Source of the DNA: Halichoerus grypus
Taxonomy: Eukaryota > Chordata > Mammalia > Carnivora > Phocidae
Reading direction: 5' to 3'
DNA: 64,000 bases
Assembly (NCBI RefSeq): GCF_964656455.1
Contig: NC_135718.1
Coordinates: 22,456,449-22,520,448, forward strand
Under the pieces are notes generated by a model. The model made no database searches. It was not told the origin of the DNA and saw only the letters and a program-made list of their open reading frames with translations. The first letter of the stretch is position 1, and the number at the start of each line of letters is the position of its first letter. The position numbers and the translations under genes are program-made. This document shows, one piece after another, positions 1 through 12,936 of the stretch.

Positions 1-80
1 CTGGGTCGTACGGTAGCTCTATTTGCAACTTTTTGAGCAACCTCTGTACTGTTTTCCAGAGTGGCTGCACCAGCTTTGCA
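1..80 (-). mobile_element. LINE-1 ORF2 remnant, antisense, cut by the window edge
   Basis: These bases match, with scattered changes, the antisense L1 sequence at about 38910-38980 of this window (shared blocks GGTAGCTCTATTT and CTGTTTTCCAGAGTGG). The match fades after about position 80. It is the end of a longer L1 piece that begins before the window. The short open frames here are L1 shadows. Confidence 0.8.
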
Positions 81-1690
81 AGAGACTTTTAAGACCCTGG
101 GGACAGAGTCTGGATCTCTGGCTTGCGGGATGGAGCCCATACGGGTTCGGTGTTCTGCTCTGCCTGCGTTTCATCTTGAATGCCTCAATACCCAGTGGAG
201 GCTTTTTGATGTGAGCATTTTAAGGGACTCAAAGAGTTTTGTTGAGCAGATTGTCCTTTCTGGTCCGGATAGAGTTTTACTGGCCATCAGTTCCTTAGCA
301 AATCAGATTTTTTTTTTTTGTTTTAAATAGCTTTTAATCCGGGAGAAATGCGTATGGACAAACGGCCTCGGAATTCATAAAATCAGGACTTTTTTTGATG
401 TTTTAGTCTTTTTTTTTTTTCCTGAGAGAAATCTGTCTGTGATATGCAGTGTCTAAGCAGTTGCCAAGAGGTAAAAGCTTTCTTGAGTGGGCAGGGAGAT
501 TAGGAGCCCTAATCCCTCTGAAGTCCTGAAGAGGTATCCTGGCTACTTAGGAAGCCCTTGTCTGGGGCCTTATACGGTATAGACATAGGAGCTAGCCTCT
601 TGGCTTCTAACAAGTCTTTGTGAGGATGTGCCTTTGGAAAGCCTTAGAATTTCCAGAAAAATAAGTGTTACAGACCTTATGGAAATTTTATGTCAAATGG
701 ACAGGGGGATACTGATCCCCTAAAGTCACACTGCTTAGAATTCTTACAAAACAGCAGTCCATCACTGTGGACACTCTGAAGAATCCACGGCATTTAGTAT
801 AGGAGCACCAAAATTGTGCTTTCCTTTATTTATTTTTTATTTCTGTAACTAAGCAGTAGGCAAAGTAAGCATTCTGTGCCTTCTTTTTGTTTCTTTGCAT
901 TTGGAAACCAAGCAGGTGCTGGAAAACAGAGAGTTCTTCGCTTCATTGCTAGTTTCCTCTCACTTTCTTGCCTCAGTGCAGGAAACCACCCAAGGAAGGC
1001 TTAGCAGCAGGCTGAGCCTGCCAGATTACATCTTTATTTTAATTTGGCAATAAACTAGTGTACAAACTGTGCTATAAAACATTGCCTCCAACAGCATCTC
1101 TCAGTCTGACTTAAACACCTCACTAAACATGATGTGTTGGGAAACATTTGAAATGAGAGAAAACAAAACGCAGATGTGACTGAAAGGAAAAAAAGGGAGA
1201 AAAGTGTAAGAATATGCATATACCTCAGTTTTGCAGCCCACCGTGGCACTGGGCTCATGGCCTCTCCATCAGGGGGTCGCGCCGCCGGAGCGATTTATAA
1301 AGGGGAGGGTCTGCAGTGTTGTCAAAGGGACATGAACACTGCTGAGCAGCTCGGGGAGGAGAGGCCCCCCTCGCTCTGCTTGTCCAGCTGGCAAAGCTCT
1401 GCCAGGGGGCCCACTGCCCCTGACCCCTTTCCCCCGGTCCTGTGCGGTGTACTTCCTCTCGCCACGCGTGTGGATGTCCAAGTCCATGGTGGCCGTGAAT
1501 GCAGTTCCCACTCCCACAAGCAAGAAATCAAACTGAACAAAGCGGCTGGGTCTGAGCTGTGGGAAAGTGGAGAGCAGGTGTTCGTGTAGACATTCAGGAG
1601 GGCGGGGTGGGGAGGTGTCGGGAAGCGCCAGCCTGTGTTCTTGCAACCGAGGATGGCTTGCCCAGCGTCACCAGACCTTCGTAGTTTTTC

Positions 1691-1906
1691 TTTTCTTTTT
1701 TTTTTTTTAAAGATTTTTTTTTATTTATTTATTTGAGACAGAGAGAATGAGAGAGAGAGAGAGAGCACATGAGAGGGGGGAGGGTCAGAGGGAGAAGCAG
1801 GCTCCCTGCCGAGCAGGGAGCCCGATGCGGGACTCGATCCAGGGACTCCAGGATCATGACCTGAGCCGAAGGCAGTCGCTTAACCAACTGAGCCACCCAG
1901 GCGCCC
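1691..1906 (-). mobile_element. SINEC tRNA-derived SINE, antisense
   Basis: The reverse strand starts with the SINE head (plus strand ends GAGCCACCCAGGCGCCC) and ends in a poly(A) tail, seen as T-rich sequence on the left. It is flanked by an exact 17-bp target-site duplication GACCTTCGTAGTTTTTC at 1674-1690 and 1907-1923, which shows a fairly recent, L1-driven insertion. Confidence 0.95.
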
Positions 1907-2540
1907 GACCTTCGTAGTTTTTCAAGAGAAGTAATCCTGCTTTGTGTGAAATATGATATTTTCTTATTTTTAAGTATTTATAACTAACTCAGAAATTTAA
2001 AACGGAAAACTACGCAGGGCAAAGAAACCTCATCTGCTGCCTTGCATTGGTCCCCAGTCATTTTTCTGTCCCTTCTGTCTTTCCCATCGTCTTTGTTTTT
2101 CTCCTGTTCGTGGATTTCCCTATCAGTTTTATTTTAGGAGATGTTAAGTTGTTTTGTGAATTAAAAAAAAAAGAAAAAATGCATCCAAATTGGGTGATCA
2201 GTTCTGTGGAGGGAAGACAAAACCTTTAAGACAGTTCCATGGGCCACTCTGTGCTTCGTGGCGGTTCTAGGATAGTCACCAGTTTATATTGTTTCATTTA
2301 TTTTGGAGCTCTGTGATTCGGCAGTACAGTACTATCATGTGGGGACCTGCTTGACTCCTCTGTATTCCAAACCACAGTTTATGAAAGAAATAAGAAATCC
2401 TAAGGCTTGCATGTTAGCCTCACCTTCAGTATTTTGGCATTTATGTATATGTGTAAGATACACACAAAACCAAACCATTGCTTTAAAGGGGGAGAACATG
2501 TTTTGATAAGGAGTCTCTCTTTACGAATAGTTGAAACTCT

Positions 2541-2727
2541 GGGGCGCCTGGGTGGCTCGGTCGGTTAAGTGTCTGTCTTCAGCTGAGGTCATGATCCCAG
2601 GGTCCTAGGATCCAGTACCACATCGGGCTCCCTGCTGAGCGGGGAGTCTGCTTCTCTCTCTCCCTCTGCCCCTCCCTCCCGCTTGTGCTCTCTCTCTCTC
2701 AAATAAGTAAATAAAATCTTAAAAAAA
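2541..2727 (+). mobile_element. SINEC tRNA-derived SINE, sense
   Basis: Starts GGGGCGCCTGGGTGGCTC and ends in a CT-rich tract, AAATAAGTAAATAAAATC and an A-run. Target-site duplication AATAGTTGAAACTCT is exact at 2526-2540 and 2728-2742. Confidence 0.95.
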
Positions 2728-2919
2728 AATAGTTGAAACTCTAAATATTAACGGTCAGCATTCTCTGTATGAGTGACGACTGACTTTGAGTTAAAATGAT
2801 ATACTGATAGAAAAGGAAAGTTATACTGCCAATGTGTTTGATAGCATACCGTAGAATTTTAGTCACTTGCATACAAGTAAATTAAAAAAAATACTTTTAG
2901 TTTCATATCCATTCTTAGG

Positions 2920-2949
2920 AAAAACAACAACAACAACAACAACAACAAC
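2920..2949. repeat. (AAC)n microsatellite
   Basis: An uninterrupted run of about nine AAC units preceded by AAAA. It is not attached to a recognisable retroelement. Confidence 0.9.
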
Positions 2950-4180
2950 GTCTTTTCATTCCTTTTTAATCATTCATATTTCTCCTAACTGGGGCCTAAC
3001 GGGAGGCCATTGCTGATCATGGAGACTTTGGATGCTGGGAATTCCCTGTGAAATTTTGACTGCTTGAAGAAGGAATAAATGTCAGCATTTTCCAAAACTC
3101 AGTCATCCTGGTTTCTCACCAGTGGTAGACAGTACAGAAGCCAGGTGAGAGCATGATCTCTCTACTGCGTCAGGTCCTGCCAGTGGCTGGGGGACCTCCG
3201 ACAGGTCATTGAACTTTACTGGTTCTCCAACAAGACTGTGTGAGGATGCTGGCATAACATACGTGGGACAGTTAACACAGAGCCTGGTATGGAGCAAGCA
3301 TCGTGGAGATGCCAGCCAATGCCTTCTTCACAGGCCTGAGAGATAGCTGACCTGGTGTGGCGTAGCTGGATTTAGACACAAGGCTGTCTTAGCGGCAGTG
3401 TCTTCCCAGTGCCTGAAGTCATAGACACTTCAGTCAATGTCAAATGCCACTTAGCGTTCAGTCACTAAAAGGTACCATGGAACCAGAATGAATGGAGCAA
3501 GGAAAAACCAATACACAGTACTCAGAAAATATTGATTATAATAACAGTAAACCATTAAATGTTAAAGCATTTGTCTTCACAGTAACTCTATTTGTTTTTT
3601 AATAGACCCAGCAGCCCCTTAATGTCAAAAGGGCAAAATTGAAATAAAAGATAAATAGATCCTTGAAATTCAGCCCCCTGTGGATATTCAAATAATTTCT
3701 GCACAGGCACAAACACTTAGGAAACTGATATCTACCTAATACCATCATGTTTCCCCAAGGCACTGCATTAAGTAAAAAAACACTCAGTTATTTATAAGAA
3801 ATATGTTGAGCATTATATTCCATGCTGATTTGGTAGGAATTCCATGTGCTTGAAATTTTCCAATGTCAGAGCTGATTTCTAATTTCATGAATATGTAAAT
3901 AACTTAAGTGTCCAAGTACAAAACTGGCAATTAGAGTGGAAACCAGGGAGCTTGCTAAATGTCATCCCAATGTTTGTTTATAAAACAAATTCTCAAGCTG
4001 AAATGCCATCATATGTAAACAAGAGAGGCCCCCGTTCACCTTAGAAACCTTGTTTAACCAGGTTGTATCATTATTTTTCACTTGCATTCTGGGACACTTT
4101 GCTCTACCTGTTCCTAACCATTTGAGAGGAATGGGCTGGAAGAATAAGGAAAAATGGACATTTTAAAAGGAGTCAATGGG

Positions 4181-4400
4181 GGGCACCTGGGTGGCTCAGT
4201 TGGTTAAGCGACTGCCTTCGGCTCAGGTCATGATCCTGGAGTCCCTGGATCGAGTCCCGCATCGGGCTCCCTGCTCGGCAGGGAGTCTGCTTCTCCCTCT
4301 GACCCTCCCCCCTCTCATGCTCTCTCTCTCATTCTCTCTCTCTCAAATAAATAAATAAAATCTTTTAAAAAAAATAAAAAAATAAAAAAATAAAAAAAAT
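4181..4400 (+). mobile_element. SINEC tRNA-derived SINE, sense, long A-rich tail
   Basis: Head GGGCACCTGGGTGGCTCAG, tRNA-like body, CT-rich tract, then an A-rich tail with several TAAAAAAA units. The 16-bp target-site duplication AAAAGGAGTCAATGGG is exact at 4165-4180 and 4401-4416. Confidence 0.95.
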
Positions 4401-5409
4401 AAAAGGAGTCAATGGGATTAAGGTTTGGACAGGCACAATTATGCTATTTGGTAGCTCTTTAAGCTTTGAAATAGAGTTACATTTTCGCTTGCGCAACTCC
4501 TTAGCCAGCCCTTCTGATCTGTTCTGTCCACTAGCACTTGTCTGAATGCATTATGATACGTCCTTAATCCAGGCATCAGTCTGGGAAAGTTTGAAGGACA
4601 TTCGATCTCATAAGAGAACATGGATCTCTTTCCTTAAAAAGGTCATGGGATACCTGGAAAGACCTGCCTCTAAGGGGAGCCCTTTAGAAATCTAGTAATG
4701 CTAGGGTTTTCCGCTTTCTTCCGTGACAAGAGTGGTTGCAAGCAATGATGTTGCCAAGAAGGGGAGTGATCTTGGCCTTGTGAGTAGACACATTTTGTGA
4801 ATTTATGACTCGATGGTTTTCATATTTAAAAAAATAAAAATGTTACCTTGTTTAATCTCCTACCAGGATGTTGTAAGTATAAATTATAAATGGTACAGTC
4901 ATTGCCTCAAGGGACAGAGACCAAAATCACATAGCTGGCAAGAAGAAGAAAAACCAGAAATCATGTGCCCTCCTAAAATTGCCAGGTTCCTTTACTGAGG
5001 TATACTCTTAATATAACATATTATCAGATGAAGAGGCACCAATGTAGACCTTTAAGGCTCTCACTCTCCTGACTTGCTTAACTCCAATGCCTGCCTGGAT
5101 GATCCAATTACAAACATGATGAGAAAATGTCTCAGAAAAGCAAGACATGAGGTTCAAAGCCAAACAGCATTAGTTGTTCTAGGAAAGACCATGATAATAA
5201 AATACTCAGCTTCAAAGGTTGGGAACTGGGAGCCTTGTCTAGGACCCTTCCTTGCTTCCAGAACGCCTGGAAGAAAAAGGCAGTCTCATCTGCGTCTCCC
5301 TGTCATTCTTCCCTTCCTTGGGATCTGAGGACAGTCAGAGAAGGCTGATGGCAATAATCTGTAGCAGAAATGAGCGAGCAAGAGAGAGGAAAGAGAGAAC
5401 TAGCACTGA

Positions 5410-5610
5410 CCATTTGCTCTGGAGCAAGCATTCTGCAAGGCATTTCACATCGATTGCTCAACTTCATTCTTAGAGCAAACATTAGAGATGTTATTATGCC
5501 CATTTAGCATTTGGGGAATCTGGGACTCTAAGGAATTAAGAAAATTTCCTAAGGTGGCCTGTCAGGCGATTGCTAGAGCCATATTATAGCCTATGTTTGA
5601 ATGTCTTCCC
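5410..5610 (-). repeat. MIR-like ancient SINE, antisense
   Basis: Order of blocks fits reversed MIR: CATTTCACATCG, then TTATTATGCCCATTTAGCATTTGGG, then a region like the 'aaggt cacac cag' core, strongly diverged. Family call is from memory of the consensus. Confidence 0.55.
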
Positions 5611-8530
5611 ACTTTGTCCTCCCTGCACCGTAGATCCCAAAACTGAAAACCAAAAAACCATTTACCTACCTAGAAAAACCAGTGTGATTTTTAAATTTTC
5701 TTTAATTGCCATTGTTTTTTCTAATTTTCTGTAATGATCTCTTCCCTGTCCCACCTACCATGAGAACTGTTCCCTTTGACAGATGCTGGGGCACCCATTT
5801 CGGGAGCTCATTTCACAGCACGGGGAGGACTGTTGTTTGAAGATTATAAGGGAGAGGAAGCGAGGGGTGATGGGGTAGGGGGGTACCTGTGAGCCGGAGG
5901 GAAAGCACCCCTGGCTGGCTCCTAGGCACCCCGTGCCCCTTGTGAAAGAGTGGAGTCTGCGTGTAAAATTGCCCCCCGCCCAGGAGAAGTGACGGGGACG
6001 TTCAGAAGTAACCCACTTCTGGTCAGATGTTTTTCTTTTCCTTTTTTTTTTTTTTTCTTCTTAAATTTTGTTTTGTTTGCTTATATTTTTTAATGGTGTC
6101 CCTCCCCTTCCCTCCTGCTCATACCCAGGGGCCCTGGCTAATCGGGGCACTCGCCTCTCGCCTGCCCAGGTGCTGCACCTTCCAGCTGGCTGTCCCTCCT
6201 CCCTTCCGTCTTCACAGTCCTGAGGCATCCATCTTTTGGAGGCACGGTTCCAGTTACATTCCAGTTGTGTTTCACACTGCTGTGCTCTCTCATCTGTGCA
6301 TTTAAATAATGGTAGGATCCTATGGCTATTGAGGCATTTGTAACATAGATCCAATTTCAGCTTCCAGTTATTTTATTTATCTTGTATTTAGTTCTCCATC
6401 TCTATTAGGTAGATAATCTTTAAGGCCAAGATTCCATCTTATAATTTTTTTTTTTTTTGGTATACCTCCAGATCTGGGTGCCCGGGAAGTGTCCACAAAT
6501 GCAAGGGGCCCTCGGTCACCTATTGACCCTTCCTTCCCAGACAGCCTCACTTCCATATGTCTAATCTCCCAAGCCTGCCTCAAAATGCCAAACCCAGCTG
6601 AGGGGCATGTGACAGACTTCAGTGACAGCTGGGGAATGGCCAGTGACAGATTTGTTAAATCCAGCCACAGCAGAGATGGATGGAGCCAGCAATGTGTCAT
6701 CATTCCTGCTCACTGTTCATCAGCAAAGGCCGAATACCCAGCCTCGATGCTCTTGTCCTTTGACTTTGTTGACATTTGGATCCAGTCTCTCTATTAGCTC
6801 CCCACGAGTTACGGTAGGATTGCATCTGTCCAGCCTGCAGCCAGGCTCTGTTTATAATCTCTGCTCCCCCTTCACTTCTCTGCATGCAGGCCAGTCAAGC
6901 TGAGTCTCTTGCAGTTCCCAAAAGAAGAACAAAAACACCACCCTAAGCTTTGCTGCTCTGTTTATTTGCTCAGACTGACCCAAGCATTCTGGAACACCTT
7001 TTCTCTACATAGTTATAGTAAGGAATGTTTACTGTACTCCAGGCCCACTTTGAAAGCTCTGACAGATGCCCACCTTTTCCTCTCCTACATAGGCCACCAT
7101 AGTACTCTGAACAAAACGTTACACATTATTATTCTAGGTTGTCTGGATACTCCCTGATAAGCTAGCCTTTTCTTTAAGGAATTTTCATCTGTTGGGGATG
7201 GGAGAGCTCGTCTGTGATGGCCATCATGGTTCTCTCACCTTCTGTCTCTATACACACCGGCCAGGAAGAACACTCATGCTAGCACTTAGTGAAGTTTTAT
7301 CAAATTATTTTAGGTACCACAGGATGCTTTTTTCCCGTAGAGTGAGTTCAGGCCTTCTCCTGTGGCTTAGAACCAGAGCATCAGAGCATACTTCTGAAGA
7401 CCATAGATTTCTGTGGATGGATTCTCTTCCTGTTGAAGCTGGTGGAGGAAAGAGCTTGATATTTGCTATGCCTTCGGCCTGGTGTTAGGAAATCATTTGA
7501 AGTCCTTAAGGTACCATCCCTTTCTTCCTAAAAGGAATTCAGTAACAGCAGTGAGAACTGGAGAATCATGAGGTAGATGAGTGCTTTGTACCCAGGCCAT
7601 CCCCAGGGCAGTGTTAGGATGAGGCAAGTGAAATACAGCTGGCAGGGTTTTCTGTCAGCCTTCTCAAGAAGTGCAATTTGCAGGCCTCCTGCCTCTAAAA
7701 TGTTAAGGGCAGAGAAGCAAAAGGGAGTGAGCAGGCAGCCTTGAAAAGAGCCCACCGCAGGAAGTGTTCTGCCAACATGGAAGCCTCTTAAGGAGTCTGT
7801 GTGGAGGAGACCCGGAATCTACCTCCTGACCGGGAAAGTCTCCATGAGGAGCTTTGTGGGGAAAGCATTCAATCCCATCAACCAAAGATTTAAAACATGT
7901 TATCACTCCTCCCTTTTACCAAATTGTGTTCTTGCACCAGTTTCCTAGCCACAGAAGAAAATCCCTAATGTGTACTTGTCTGACTTGAAAAGAGGGGCTA
8001 CGTCGATCTGGTTTAGAAACATTGAGAAGACTCTCCAGGGACAGTGATGAGTGCACACTTTTGCATCAGCACAAGGAAGTTGAATTTCTCTCCAAAGAAA
8101 GATGCTACTCTGCTAGGGCTTCAACTACCACGTGGGTGCTAAGAAGATGGAAAATGAACGTTGGCCACAGCTGCTCTCATACCCCCCTTCTCTCACCCCA
8201 TTTTAGTCTGCTCTAGATCAGGAATGCTGAGCTATGCCAGTGAATCTCACTGTTTCCCAGCCCCCGTCCCCCCCAGCTATTTGTCTGCCCCTGGCATCCC
8301 TTCTGATCCTCCCTCCAAGCCTGTGCCCCTAATCCAGCTTGCAGCTCTGCAGCCTCCTGAGGATGGTGACAGAGACGGCTGAGCAACTAGTTAAAAGCTC
8401 CTCACAAAACTAACCCTCACCATTGCATCCTTTGCAATTAACTGTATTTTTATCTGTACTCTTCTTACAGCAGACAAAGGCAGATGGCAAGAAAACAAGC
8501 CAATGTGAAGGATGTCTAAAAGAGAAAAAA

Positions 8531-8604
8531 AAAAAAAAACATAAGTAAAGAAAGAAAGAGGGAAGGAAGGAGGGAGGGAGGGAGGAGGAGGAGGAGAGCG
8601 ACCA
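8531..8604. repeat. Purine-rich low-complexity tract
   Basis: A17 run followed by GAAA, GGAA and GGAG units up to GGAGGAGGAGGAGAG. It explains the proline- and phenylalanine-rich open frame on the minus strand here, which I do not consider a gene. Confidence 0.85.
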
Positions 8605-10353
8605 TCAGGAGAGGAGCATGGCAGGAGGGGAAGTATTGACAGCCCTGGACCAGCATAATGACAGAGTGGAGGGTCAGGCCCTGAGGCTGACAGTAGATCT
8701 TGAGTGTAGACGAGCACTGGGTTTGTGCTCATTAAGTTCTTTTTACTGAGGCAGGAAGCGGTCTTGGATAGTTTAGGATGATTTGAGACAGGAAGGACTT
8801 TCTGCCTTGCATTCTTAGTCAACCAGAATCTTTTCCCTGTTCTCTTTCTAAAATTTCTACTCCTGCAAAAAATTTCCCCAGTACTTTGTACCAGAGTTAG
8901 CACAACCAAAACAAAACTAAAACCCCTCCAAGAATGGTGTTTTGGGGTTTCTGACAGAGGTTAGCAGATGAATGTTGCCCTCCTAAAGCTAATTCATATA
9001 TTCTGTCTTCCTTTCCCTGATACCTGTCTCTCTCTCCTTCTCACTCTCTCTCTCTCTCTTTCTTCAGCATTGCTGGAGAAAGGTGCTCTGCTTTCTCTGA
9101 TGTGACAGATAGTACTGATAGTTCTCAGTTCTGTGTTCTGACAGTCAAAAGAAACCTTAGAGCCAGAGACAGACTGAGAAGGAAATAAATCTTATTTAGG
9201 TGCCGCCAACACTATGAATTTTATTAAAAGCAGGAAAAGCCTTCTACTGGCAGCTGAGACAGTGTCATTGGGTAAGAGGCTTTGATCCTTTTCTCTTCTT
9301 TGTAGAAGAGAACTTGGCTGTCAGACTCTGCAGGTTTAATTAACACATTAACCTGAGTGGCTGTGAGCTGTTGCTGTCCCCTTTAGGTATGACACCAGGC
9401 TGGACAATAGGGGGGAAATATTTGAATAGTAGGTGGAGTATACAGAGCAGCTTTGGCTAAGGGTAAATATGCAAGACCCTGCTTCCAAATCTTTGGAAGC
9501 TTCAAATATACTGATATTTATAGTTCTGGTTTGTTCATTTGTTTGTTTTTTAGGTATAGGCCTCTACCATGGCTCCATGGAAATAAAATATATTCTTCTG
9601 ATAAGTTACCTTTGTCCACCCATTGGGAAACCTGGGTACTTTACTAGATAGATTCATCACTAGGAAATTTGCAGGGTGCGAAATTGACACTTCTTTCCCC
9701 CTTGCCAATCTACTATGTGCTAGACATTTTCTAGAAGGAAAGGATTCCCGACACCTGTAAACTTTGTGGTTTCATTGACGGGGCAGGGAGTGGTCTCAGA
9801 TATTTTAGAGTGACTTTAGAAAGGAAGGAACTTCTGCCTTGCATTCATAGATGGCTCTCTTGGAAGGTTCCTAAGAAAATTAAATATAAATATGTGGCCT
9901 GTAGCTTGGTACGATCTGTTGAGCTGTGGAAATGAGGCCACAGGGAAGTTTAGTGTGTAGGAGAAGGTTCATAGAAAAGGCATATTTTGGTCTGGGCCTA
10001 AAAAGAAGACTGGCAGTGAGGTAGGCAAGTCTTAAAGTCACCTCAGCCAGAATGGGGAGCAGCAGTGAAGACACACCAAAGGAAGCCTGCTCAGATGTGA
10101 GTGAGAAAGTGAGAAGGGGCATCCATCAGCACCAAAGTGTTCTTTTCGAGAGAGAAAATGGAAAAGAATGTCACTGAGCTGAATAAGAGAGCCTTGGTTT
10201 ATTGGATTGTCTGGTATCCCTACTGCTTGAGGGGCCTCTTGATGCTCACAGATAACAAAGCAGCCCCTTGAAGAGGATAAAAACAAATATCATGGGACAT
10301 ACCTGACTGGTCCACAGATCCTGCATCCAAGCCTAGGGGGATCAATTAAAAAA

Positions 10354-10354
<1 letters not shown>

Positions 10355-10393
<39 letters not shown>
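10355..10393. repeat. (AC)n microsatellite
   Basis: About 19 uninterrupted AC units, likely polymorphic in length. Confidence 0.97.
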
Positions 10394-10395
<2 letters not shown>

Positions 10396-10656
10396 CTGGC
10401 ACCCAGTAACTCCTCACAAAGATAAATTCTGTGTGGGGGCAGGGATGGCAATCCTTGGTGTCACCGTATGAGCCCTCAGAGTTAATATTTGATTTTCAAG
10501 ATATACGTGAGTCCAGCCTCATGTGCAGAATTGTTACTATTTCAAGCCATCCTGATTCTGTTACATTTGCATAAGTCTTTGTATATAAATATAGATGTTA
10601 ACATACATTTATATATAGACACAGGGACACACAACGGTGTGAACTCTATTCTCTTT

Positions 10657-10903
10657 CTTTTTTTTCTTTTTTTATTTAAATTCAATTAGCCAACATATAG
10701 TACATTATTCGTTTCAGATGTAGAGTTCAGTAATTCATCGTTGCGTATAACACCCAGTGCTCATCACATCACGTGCCCTCCTTAATGCCCATCACCCAGT
10801 TACCCCATCCCCCCACTTACCTCCCCTCCAGCAACCCTCAGTTCCTTTCCTATGGTTAAGAGTCTCTCATGGTTTTTTTCCCTCTCTGATGACTTTCCAT
10901 TCA
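10657..10903 (-). mobile_element. Carnivore L1 3' end, antisense, heavily 5'-truncated
   Basis: T-rich left edge, then blocks such as CAATTAGCCAACATATAGTAC, TAACACCCAGTGCTCATCAC and CCCTCAGTTCCTTTCC, which resemble the 3' UTR of the larger L1 at 38143-38602. A 9-bp candidate target-site duplication ATTCTCTTT is at 10648-10656 and 10904-10912. Only about 250 bp of the element are present. Confidence 0.85.
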
Positions 10904-11929
10904 ATTCTCTTTAAACTCATGGAAAGAAGTGCAGCTGTGGGCTTAAAAAAAGATAGAGCAAGGGGAGCGGGAGAAGCAGATCCTCCCAAACCCAGGTGCT
11001 TGTTGTTATTCTACAAGTCTGTGTATTCAGATGCCAAGTGTTTGGGACATGCTGGTGAACCAGAAGCAGGACGTGCATACTCTGGCCACTTGGCTTTGGA
11101 ATTAAGAGGGAACGCGTTGTCCCCATCCTCTGTTATTTCTGTGAGGGGAACTGCCTCCCCATCTCCCCTTAGCACTCTTAAGAGGAATCAAGCATAAAAT
11201 GTACCCAGGCATAATGGGGTGGAGAAAAAATAGTAAGACTTGAAAGAAAAAGCCACAGATTCTCCTTGACTGGATGCCCAAATACTGTGTAGTTTGAGCC
11301 AATTGAGCTGCTTGCTTAGTAATCACATATTTCAGCTTCTTTTTTGGGGGGCTCTAGAATGTGTTTTGATCCAATGGACACAATATCATAGGAAGCTCTT
11401 CCAAGGGTTGGTAAATAGTCACTTGAGCTGACCTGTTCCTGGACTTGCCCAGTGCATCTGCAACCGGGGTGAATCACTTGGTGAGTCATTTGACCCTTCA
11501 CTGAATGCTGGAGCTGGAGACAGGACAAGGCTGGGCAATCATGGTACTCAGGATGGTATGGCTCATTATCCATTCACTGTGGGATTTGGCGAATGCAGTG
11601 GTGGAAGATTGGAGTGTCAGTAGGTTACAGACCAGGCACATAGTAGAAAGGAGATACTCCAAATGATATTTATCAAATCAGTAGCCAGTAGTCCATGGGA
11701 ACCAGAATGCCTGGAACAACAGGGATCTCCAGGCTGCCATCAGAGGACACTTCCATGGAGCTGTAAAGATTATTGGAGAAGAGCAGAGGTGTGGAGTGAG
11801 CCGAGATACAAAGCAGGAAGTAAGAGAAGAATCATGTTTGGAGAGGAGGGAGCATGTGGAGCGTTAGACCCTGTCTCATGAGCACTGCTTCTTTGCAGTT
11901 GCCCTCGGAGAGTACTGAAGCAGTGTAGC

Positions 11930-12060
11930 ATGTGGACTTGAACTCTTTCCAGCTGTAGAGCCATCTGTAAAATAACTTCAGATACCATCACAGTGATGGC
12001 GTGTGGATTAAATGAAATAATGCACGGGAAGCACTTGGATCACAGTGAAAGTGTAGTCCG
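11930..12060 (+). repeat. MIR-like ancient SINE, sense
   Basis: Contains CATCTGTAAAATAAC, then GTGTGGATTAAATGAAATAATGC and AAGCACTTGGA, in the order of the MIR consensus, with clear divergence. Confidence 0.65.
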
Positions 12061-12539
12061 TGTGGGCTGCCCGAATAGCCTGAAACTTCTCTGGCTGTTG
12101 TCGAAAAGACCAGCCACAGGGTCAGTTCCGGTCTCCCGAACTTGCCATTCAAAGCCGTCTTCCAAGCTGCCCTCAACATTCACATCTACACTTATTTAGA
12201 TAAGCCAGGCTTATTTGTATACTGTCCCTGCATACCCCACCACTCTGACCCACGTTGCTCCTCGTGTCACGCCTGTCCCATTTCTGTCAGTTTGAACGCT
12301 GCCATTCATTTGGACCTCAGCGGAATCCGCACACATCTGTGGAGCATCCCTAACTGACTTCTGAGTCTCCTTCCTTGGCATTCCTCTGTCACTGGTGGCC
12401 TCATGGCCTTAGTGCATCTCTCGTGATTTTAGATGGGTGCAGGTTATACTACCTGCTCTTCAAGAGCCAGATCTCAGATTTTGCACTTCTCTGTATTCCA
12501 CACAGTGACCTGTACCGGCTAGGTCAAGCGGCACTGCTG

Positions 12540-12785
12540 ACTCTGTCACCAGCTAGAACGGGGTATGAATCCCAGCTCATTCTCATGTTTGGAGGGCATG
12601 TGATTTCCAACAAATCACATAATCTTCCTGAACTTCATCTTTCTCAGTTGTAAGGTGGAGATATTAAGATCCGCCTTGCAGAATGCATATGAGGAGTAGA
12701 GATGATATGTGGATCATTCACCTGGCATATGGCAGGTGCTCAATAAATGGTAGGTACTACTACTGTTGCTGTGATTGTTATTAAT
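12540..12785 (+). repeat. MIR-like ancient SINE just upstream of an exon, sense
   Basis: Reads ATCTTCCTGAACTTCATC, CTCAGTTGTAAGGTGGAGA, then CACCTGGCATATGGCAGGTG and CTCAATAAATGGTAGG, the MIR order. Its end lies about 80 bp before the splice acceptor at 12862, so it is part of the acceptor's near flank. Confidence 0.75.
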
Positions 12786-12862
12786 ATTGAGCCAGTGAAC
12801 TAATATTTGTATATTTAATGTACCCTGGGGTCAAGGTGCTAAATAAGTTCTCTTCTCTACAG

Positions 12863-12936
12863 TTATACAGCTCTGCTGAATTTGGGAGAAGGTGGCAGCT
12901 TATCCAGGAAGGGGTCGTACCAAACAGGTTCTACTG
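12863..12936 (+). CDS. SORCS1: SORCS1 exon, VPS10P domain (74 bp, 24 codons plus 2 bases)
   Basis: Translated in frame 1 this exon reads LYSSAEFGRRW followed by QLIQEGVVPNRFY, and its last two bases TG complete a Trp codon with the next exon's first G. The acceptor is TTCTCTTCTCTACAG (ends 12862) and the donor is GTAAGT (12937-12942). It starts in phase 0 and ends in phase 2. The segment SSAEFGRRW looks like an Asp-box (S-x-D-x-G-x-x-W), the beta-hairpin turn repeated in VPS10P propeller blades, here with Glu in place of Asp. In sortilin-family receptors this ten-bladed propeller is the luminal and extracellular ligand-binding part. The exon call rests on protein recall plus both splice sites and frame continuity with 42903-42967. 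It is far too short and split to appear as a long open frame. Confidence 0.95.

Larger units (their letters stand above)
1..12862 (+). other. SORCS1: SORCS1 intron upstream of the first visible exon (3' part)
   Basis: Intronic sequence ending in the acceptor TCTTCTCTACAG at 12851-12862. The preceding exon should encode a stretch ending in something like LAYSQDQK; I searched by eye and did not find it. Contents are three SINEs (1691-1906, 2541-2727, 4181-4400), an L1 3' end (10657-10903), MIR pieces (5410-5610, 11930-12060, 12540-12785), an (AC)n at 10355-10393 and a purine tract at 8531-8604. I see nothing identifiable in the rest, including the somewhat GC-rich stretch at 1240-1600. Confidence 0.85.

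Noticed and set aside
1176..1646. Overlapping open frames of 137 and 125 codons on opposite strands
   Set aside because: No recognisable domain, no splice or promoter support, and both strands open over the same GC-rich stretch, which is common by chance.
8391..8909. 172-codon minus-strand open frame
   Set aside because: Its middle is translation of the purine tract (proline, serine and phenylalanine runs), and no motif or homologue is recognised.
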